A DNA stretch of 64,000 nucleotides from Endomychus coccineus (taxonomy: Eukaryota > Arthropoda > Insecta > Coleoptera > Endomychidae). The DNA is taken from NCBI GenBank assembly GCA_958510875.1, contig OY294070.1, positions 117,222,703 to 117,286,702 of the forward strand, read 5' to 3'. The number at the start of each line of letters is the position of its first letter. Within the stretch, counting starts at the first letter, position 1. A program made the translations under genes and the position numbers. Shown here piece by piece: positions 58,104-64,000 of the stretch. Below the pieces are notes generated by a model, which worked only from the letters and a program-made list of their open reading frames with translations, ran no database searches and was not told the DNA's origin.

Positions 58104-59359
58104 CAGTGGCGGCTCCTCGAAGGAGGCTAAGGAGGCTCGGCCTCCTCACCAATTTATCTTAATGATCATTCTCCATTTTATTTCCTGTTTCTCTGATAAT
58201 TCTTTAAATTTTACAATTAATTTCCCGTTCTCAGTAGTTATTTTTAATCTGGCAACAGTGGCCAGAGGCTAGATTCTCTATATATCTCAAACGCTAAATA
58301 CGTGTGGTCAACACAGTTGCCGTTTTTCCAACCAGTCCAATTGCCAAATAGGGTAAAACAGCGGATATGGCAACACCCTCTGTAGGCTAGCCTTTCGTTC
58401 GCACTCGGTCATTCGTATGAAGTACGATTACTTGCTGCCGTTGCGAGGCTGCGACACGTGCTCCGTCATTTATTGTTTTTGTTTCGCGACGCGAAGTAAG
58501 GTTAAGTTATAATTTATCTGTTCGGTGACTTCTTAGAAAATCCATTTAGTGGATTAACATATGACAGAAAAGTGTTCTTTTAAAATGAACGGCCTTTACC
58601 GGATTTGAAAGGATTAGTAATGTCAGGTAAGACATTAAAAAGAGTTTCCCCATACACTTTTAGATAACTTAGTTCTAAAATATAAATTTTTTGATAAAAT
58701 AACACTGCACAATGAATTATGCGTTATATACTCGGATAAAAATATTTTAGGCCAGTACGACAGTCACGCCGATATGATAAAATATATCATAGACAATGAT
58801 TTGCAAAAGTTTTACCTCAGTTTTATAAACTACTTTGTTTGACAGTCACCATTCTTGTCACGTCGGCATCGATGGAGAGATCATTTTCTACTCTCAAACG
58901 AATTAAAACTTACATGCGAAATACAATGGACCAAAATCGTTTATACAATGTTAGTTTGATATCTATTGAAAAAGATTTAGTAAAACACTTAAAACAAAAT
59001 GATACATTTTATGATAATATTATTGATCATTTTTCGCAAACTAAAGACCGTAGAATTCCGTTAATATATAAAAAAAGTTAATAAAATTAATAAAAAAAAA
59101 ACAAAATATGAAAAATTCCGAAAAAAAAATATCAAAAATCCAAAAAAAAATAAAAAACAAAAAACGAACAAAAAAATTGTTTGGCAAGAGAAACTCTACA
59201 CATCCACGTTGGTTCTTGCTGGACAACAATTAATTTTGTCACTGAAGTAGCTGGTACGGTCGTTGTGCAAAAGTTAAATGAATTGGCTGAGTAGAGTATA
59301 TTTAAAAAAAAAGTTCTATGTCCAGCCTCCTCTCTTAAAAAGTTCACGAGCCACCACTG
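58104..59359 (+). mobile_element. hAT element, internally deleted, perfect 8-bp target duplication
   Basis: The ends read CAGTGGCGGCTC and, inverted on the right, CAGTGGTGGCTCGTGAACTT. GTATATGT lies directly outside both ends (58096-58103 and 59360-59367). The frame 58839-59081 encodes the hAT C-terminal dimerisation domain: TSASMERSFSTLKRIKTYMR, MDQNRLYNVSLISIEKDLVK. The rest of the transposase is missing. 1256 bp; non-autonomous. Confidence 0.92.
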
Positions 59360-59504
59360 GTATATGTTCGAAAAGTCAATGCTTAGCGATTTCTGAATTT
59401 ACAATTATTTGGGTGATAAAGTTCTTGTTCCATATGCGACTCATTCAAAAGTTCCAAATTATGCTATTTGAAAGCCTGGTGTGCCTATTTGTTTTTGGAA
59501 CTCG

Positions 59505-59744
59505 TTACACAGAAGTAAATTTTAAATTTAATTTCCGACATGCTTGCCTTATAGAGAATCGAAATATTTTGGACAACAACATTATCATCACAAATAGGTC
59601 TGGCAATAGTTTTATCCTTTCGGCATCTTTGTTTTGTCTCAAAGTGTGTTCCAGTTTAACAAATACATTGGCATCGGGAACATGACGTCCAGGATATTCG
59701 TGGCAATAAAACTGCATATCAACTTTTTCGTTATGTGTATACAT
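59505..59744 (-). pseudogene. DDE transposase N-terminal fragment (DUF4817-like)
   Basis: The minus-strand frame reads MYTHNEKVDMQFYCHEYPGR, HVPDANVFVKLEHTLRQNKD. This resembles the start of insect HTH-DDE transposases (MYT..EKVDM then YP.R..P....F..L...LR). Later residues are not recognisable. Confidence 0.5.
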
Positions 59745-62640
59745 TTTAGAAGGTCCAAGTGTTCAACAATATTTATCGTCAGCAACCACGAAAGACGCGA
59801 GTAACTTGACACATTGAAATACGCCTTGTTTTTTTTTAAGAAACTATTGTCAATTGTTTTTCATGAAAAACCTAATTTAATGCCGCGATTTCTTGAATTC
59901 GGCATTTTTTCGACTTTTTCGAATAAAAGTTATTCACAATACCAAGGGCTTCTCAACTACGCGCCGCATGTTTCAGAATTTTACTACCTTTTTTACTTTT
60001 ACCTTGGATCAGCCTGTACATCTCAAAATGATAAATAAATTTATTAACAAAACGATAGTAGGAAAAATTTCAAATTGGAAAACTCGGCCACAATTGCGTT
60101 CAACCATCAGTATTTGATATTTCAAAACAATTGCGTCGCAGCAACTATGAATTCATTTCAAAATTTCGACAATTACGGATGCAGAACTTACGTAACGTTA
60201 ACGAGGGTGTTCATCATATTCTCAATATATTATGTTATTATAACAAATAGCTACCTTCGTACATGACACAGTTAATTGGTATATATGGTCGTTTTAGGAA
60301 AACGAGTGGCCCAATTATAATTCGAAACTGTATAATAAACGCCATTTCGAGTAATAATCTGAACTTCTTGTTTTTCAACGATCTAGAATCTGAATGTTCT
60401 GATAAGTGAAAAGCCACAAAGCTGTGCGATTAGCGATTATTGATAAAATTCATAATACCTATGCAAATAGCATAATGACCAGATACACAGCACACCTGTG
60501 GTTACAGCTGCATTAAACTTTATGTTCACGACGCAGATATGTGTCAGAATTTTACTTCTATGCGCTCTGGGCTACTATTCCAATTCGTCTTTGTTCTTTT
60601 ACAATACGTGATGTGAAATCCTGCTAATTCAAAGCTGTTACGAGTAGATGGTGTAGCACGATGTTGAAGATAATTAGCAATACTCGATTTTATCCGATTT
60701 AATCATTCTGATCATGTTATTTCCCGGTGATAGCTGTATAAATTTAGAGACCAGGATAATATGTTTCATTGTGTTAAGATGTCGTTAGCACGCTAGAAAA
60801 ATTGCTTTTTGATTGAAGTGTAATTTGTTATATTTAATATGTTCACAACATATGTGAAATAGACACTTGGACACGTTGGTACGTAGAAACTTTTTTCTGA
60901 AAAACTGCTCGTTAGATATTACCTGCTCAACTTAATATAAGAAACATGGGAGTAAGAATGTAGAGTTTAAAAATACCGTTATAATCAGATGTAATAAGTG
61001 CGACAAAGATGGGGATAGTATGGGCGTGATTTATCAACGCGCCTGTCGTCAGTACCTTGTCTAGACGATGTATTCGATTGATTCATTTCACTTGAAGCGT
61101 TCCTGGTATCCGTGAATAATATCCTAAATTACTGTATGCTAACACAGCCGTGAACAGTCGATCTACAGAACATTTCATTGCGTTTTACTTGTAAAGAAAT
61201 TGCGACTAGCTCGCCCCCAACTCACAAGACTCTCTTAAATAGCTATTCGTGAAAACTTCCATGTCTAATTCGTTGATATTCGTAAACTCTTTCAATTGTT
61301 TATCACAACACCTACAGCTTAGCCAAACTAGCTATATCTCCAAGATGTAGTGAACAAGATGACCACCTAAGAGGGTTGGAAGTGAGATCAACTAACACCG
61401 TGTATTGGAAAGTATAATCTCTACTGGTTGTACTCACCGACGTTCACTGTACAAATTACGTGACGTTAATGCCTTGTCTAGTGCGCATCCAATATTCAGA
61501 GGAATGGCAATGAAGGTAAAATTGGGGTATTATCTCCGAATATGGAATTAGGCTCTTTATACCCTCTATACGTTTTTTACCCTGTCCTGATGTACACTTC
61601 CAGTTTTTTGGGGTTAAATTCACCCCTTAATAGGAAAATTAAAAAAATATAGAATATGTGTTACTAGACCATTCGCAACTACATCATGATGTATTTCTGC
61701 ATCTCAACTTTTGAAAACCTTCGTTTGTGCCGGAAATGTTTTAAGCAGTAACTTCGTATTATTATCACCATTATAACCAGAATATGTGTTACCAGGTCAA
61801 AGATGAAACATATAATATTAGGAACGAATTTAGTTAATTTAAATCTCCGTTATTGCATCATTCCTATTTTATGTAAGTGAGAAATACGAGAAGAAATCTG
61901 AAAGTCTGTAATTTAACATATCTCATGTAATTTTTGAGTTAGCGGGTCGACCAAAAAAACAACAATTTATAGGGGATTTCAAGTGCTAAAATGAGTCATG
62001 TGATGAGGTTGAACCTCGTAGGAAGCTCACGTTTCAAGATATTCAGCTAGGAGACCTACTAAATAATGGTTTTCGCATCCTATATCACCAACTTGTAACG
62101 TTCATATCTCAGTAGATTTTCATCATAAAGCGAGAGGAAAAACAAAACGTTTGCTAAAACTTGTACTGAATTCTTTCAGATATTGTAAACTACTTTTTCT
62201 GGGATTAATAATATTATACATAAGTGATTATATCCTTAAGCTAGAAGACTATGACTTCGTACAATTTCATTCTGTTTCCAATAGGTTCTACTGGGTCCTA
62301 CCCTTCTCCCACCTGTCTTTTTAGTTTTTTCCTGAATAGAGCACAGTAATAATGTTATTGGGATTGACGATTCAACAAGTTGTGTTGTAGTATCCTTAAA
62401 ATGATTACATATCACGGTTGCAAATATGATGAATGCGATTTGGTTAACTTTTTATTCGATCTTATCCACGTGCGGCCTTTCGATATTCTTTATAATAATC
62501 AAAATTAGACTTTAGAGTTTGCATTTTTCTTGGATAAAAAACAGAATTGATATAATATAATATAACATCTCCACGACTTGCTGATATGATACCACTCTTT
62601 TAGATGACTGTTTCATAATGCTTCCGCATAAATGCAGCTC
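59745..62640. other. No gene recognised
   Basis: 2.9 kb. Overlapping short frames near 59814-60266 have no domain. I see no repeat, RNA gene or splice-bounded exon. Confidence 0.45.
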
Positions 62641-63170
62641 TATTTCAGCAATTGCAAGTGGGATGTTCTTTTTTAGCTCCGGAATCGTCCTCTAGGCTCG
62701 CTGTCTGGATAGATGTTTGGTCTTTGTCAGACTTGTGTGCCAAAGCCTCTTTCTTTTTTGGTGCCGACTTTCTATCCACTTTCACGATAGAGCGCACATA
62801 GACAAATGCATGATGCGTTCACGTGAACAACATGCAGTTTGGTTTGGACAATTAACAAATTAAATGAAAAGCAAATATTCTCAAATCCGTTAGTACGGCC
62901 CCGCGTTGTTGGTTTTTATATAGCGGAATCGAGCTCTCGCAACTAGACAGATTGCAGCGCGAGCTCTTTATCGGTAGATGCGAAATATGGCGTGAGCTTG
63001 GCGAAAGGATCGGCTTGTGCTTCCGCTTTTCGCAGATGTTCCGTCTTAATCCTTCGGGCACGCGCAGCATGTATAGGATAATGAGAGGAGTACATGTTAA
63101 ACGGAAGAAGAATTTATGTTGTGCGATAGGGAATGTTGGTTTGTAAGAATTAGAGATGAGTTGCTATTCA
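62641..63170 (+). promoter_or_regulatory. Possible promoter region (weak)
   Basis: The least AT-rich non-transposon stretch of the right part. It holds a 12-bp palindrome GTTCACGTGAAC with a central E-box CACGTG (62817-62828), a TATATAG box (62917-62923), and a paired GAGCTCTCGC / GCGCGAGCTC around 62930-62966. The frame 62952-63146 (LFIGRCEIWRELGERIG) might be a first exon of a gene beyond the window, or LINE sequence. Tentative. Confidence 0.25.
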
Positions 63171-63464
63171 GCGATCTGTTGTTCATGAAGGCAACTCCGC
63201 GACTGAAGCATATTTTGTTTAATAAAAAATTTCAGTTGCTGTTTTGAACCTCTTATTTGAAACAGTTATTTTAAGATTTGACATAGAAATAGCAGTAATA
63301 GCACTTGGTATTATGATTATGGTATTTATATCTAGATATAACAGTCTTGACCATCTAGTAAAAATACTGGAATGTGACTGTGTTTTGAACCGATTACAAT
63401 ATTTCCCCTTACACTATATACCATGAAAAATTTTGGCTTCCGGATGTATTCCGCATCACAATAT

Positions 63465-63525
63465 CTCGACTTGATGCCGGCGTTTCGCCAACCATTACAG
63501 GTGGCATCTTCAGAGCAGGCTTGAG
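63465..63525 (-). ncRNA. Hammerhead ribozyme-like motif (Penelope family 2, copy F), cleavage site changed
   Basis: Same 61-nt layout as copy E: CTC, core CTGAAGA (63513-63507), stem II TGCCACC and GGTTGGC, GAAAC, then GCC where copy E has GTC, then GGCA...GAG. The U of the U-H cleavage dinucleotide has become C, which should abolish cleavage. No Penelope coding sequence lies beside it, so it is a solitary terminal-repeat remnant. Confidence 0.72.
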
Positions 63526-64000
63526 GCTTGAACTTGAAAAAGATTTTTCAAGATTAGCTATCTGCAGAAGTCTACTATTCAAGAATATATACCATGTGTG
63601 TGAAGGAATTAATTATGGCTAGGGCTGCCAAAACGAAAGCGTTCGGAAAAAATTCTTGAATTTATACTTTCGAGTTGCATATCCCAAATTTACTTTTCCG
63701 TTTTACACTGTTGAATATTTCCGTTTTTGGAATAGTCGTTTTTTCTTTACATGACATAACATGACCAGGAAATGTGATTTGATTTAGAGTGACTGTTTAA
63801 CGTTGGTTTCATTGCAATAAAGTCGCCGTATTCGTATGAGTCGTCAAAAAATATGGATCAATAATAAGATTACTGTAATTAAAGGTGACATATATTAATT
63901 TTCAATTCCTCTTAAGAATTATCTCAAGTTAATCTCTATGTGCGCCAAATCTTTAGCAAATAAAACTCCAACATGATCGTTATTACTAATTCCGTTTGAT
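63526..64000. other. No gene recognised
   Basis: AT-rich end of the window; nothing supported. Confidence 0.45.

Noticed and set aside
57772..58152. 126-codon minus-strand frame as a gene
   Set aside because: Lysine-rich AT-driven sequence, beginning in the hAT terminus; no domain recognised.
1..64000. A new multi-gene biological system
   Set aside because: Apart from lark and thickveins, the coding segments I could recognise are broken transposon genes; no conserved gene cluster was seen.

Overview
The window is nuclear DNA of an arthropod, almost certainly an insect. Two host genes with clear Drosophila counterparts are present as exons with GT/AG introns: lark (an RRM-RRM-zinc-knuckle RNA-binding protein) and thickveins (a BMP type I receptor). 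The rest is AT-rich intergenic or intronic DNA filled with decayed transposons. The mix of Penelope-like elements, RNase H LINEs, mariner, piggyBac, hAT, Harbinger, MULE and Sola-like elements would suit a large insect genome such as a beetle, but the order is a guess.

Layout. 1-2.3 kb: two long-inverted-repeat (foldback) elements. 2.35-3.02 kb (minus): first coding exon of lark; its 3' exons lie beyond the left edge. 3-14.2 kb: no host exon recognised; Penelope-like fragments, and a ten-copy satellite of about 120 bp (13.0-14.2 kb). 15.0-20.8 kb (minus): two thickveins exons separated by a 4.35-kb intron that holds a MITE inside a Penelope relic; the signal-peptide exon was not found. 21.3-28 kb: two LINE relics. 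The second is split by a Sola-like element with a 4-bp target duplication and by a hAT fragment with an 8-bp duplication; removing both restores the LINE reading frame at each junction. 28-46 kb: tandem repeats, a Harbinger element, a complete-ended but frameshifted mariner, other DDE transposase fragments, several 3' ends of Penelope-like elements and more LINE relics. 48-60 kb: piggyBac, a second copy of the lark-adjacent foldback, a FLYWCH/MULE, a 1.5-kb foldback with three internal tandem repeats, a second MULE body, and a hAT with perfect TSDs. 60-64 kb: nearly featureless, with a weak promoter-like patch near 62.9 kb.

The most interesting observation is a set of small self-cleaving-ribozyme-like sequences. 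The ends of the Penelope-like elements carry hammerhead core motifs (CTGATGA or CTGAAGA, a stem II, GAAA, a minimal stem III and a GTC/TTC-type cleavage site), with flanks that pair as stem I. I found six copies in two families plus weaker remnants in a third. Hammerheads in Penelope-like elements are known as a class; these loci give a natural series from apparently intact to damaged.

I found no convincing new multi-gene system. No tRNA, rRNA, CRISPR or viral gene was recognised. Apart from lark and thickveins, essentially every coding-like sequence is a broken transposon gene.
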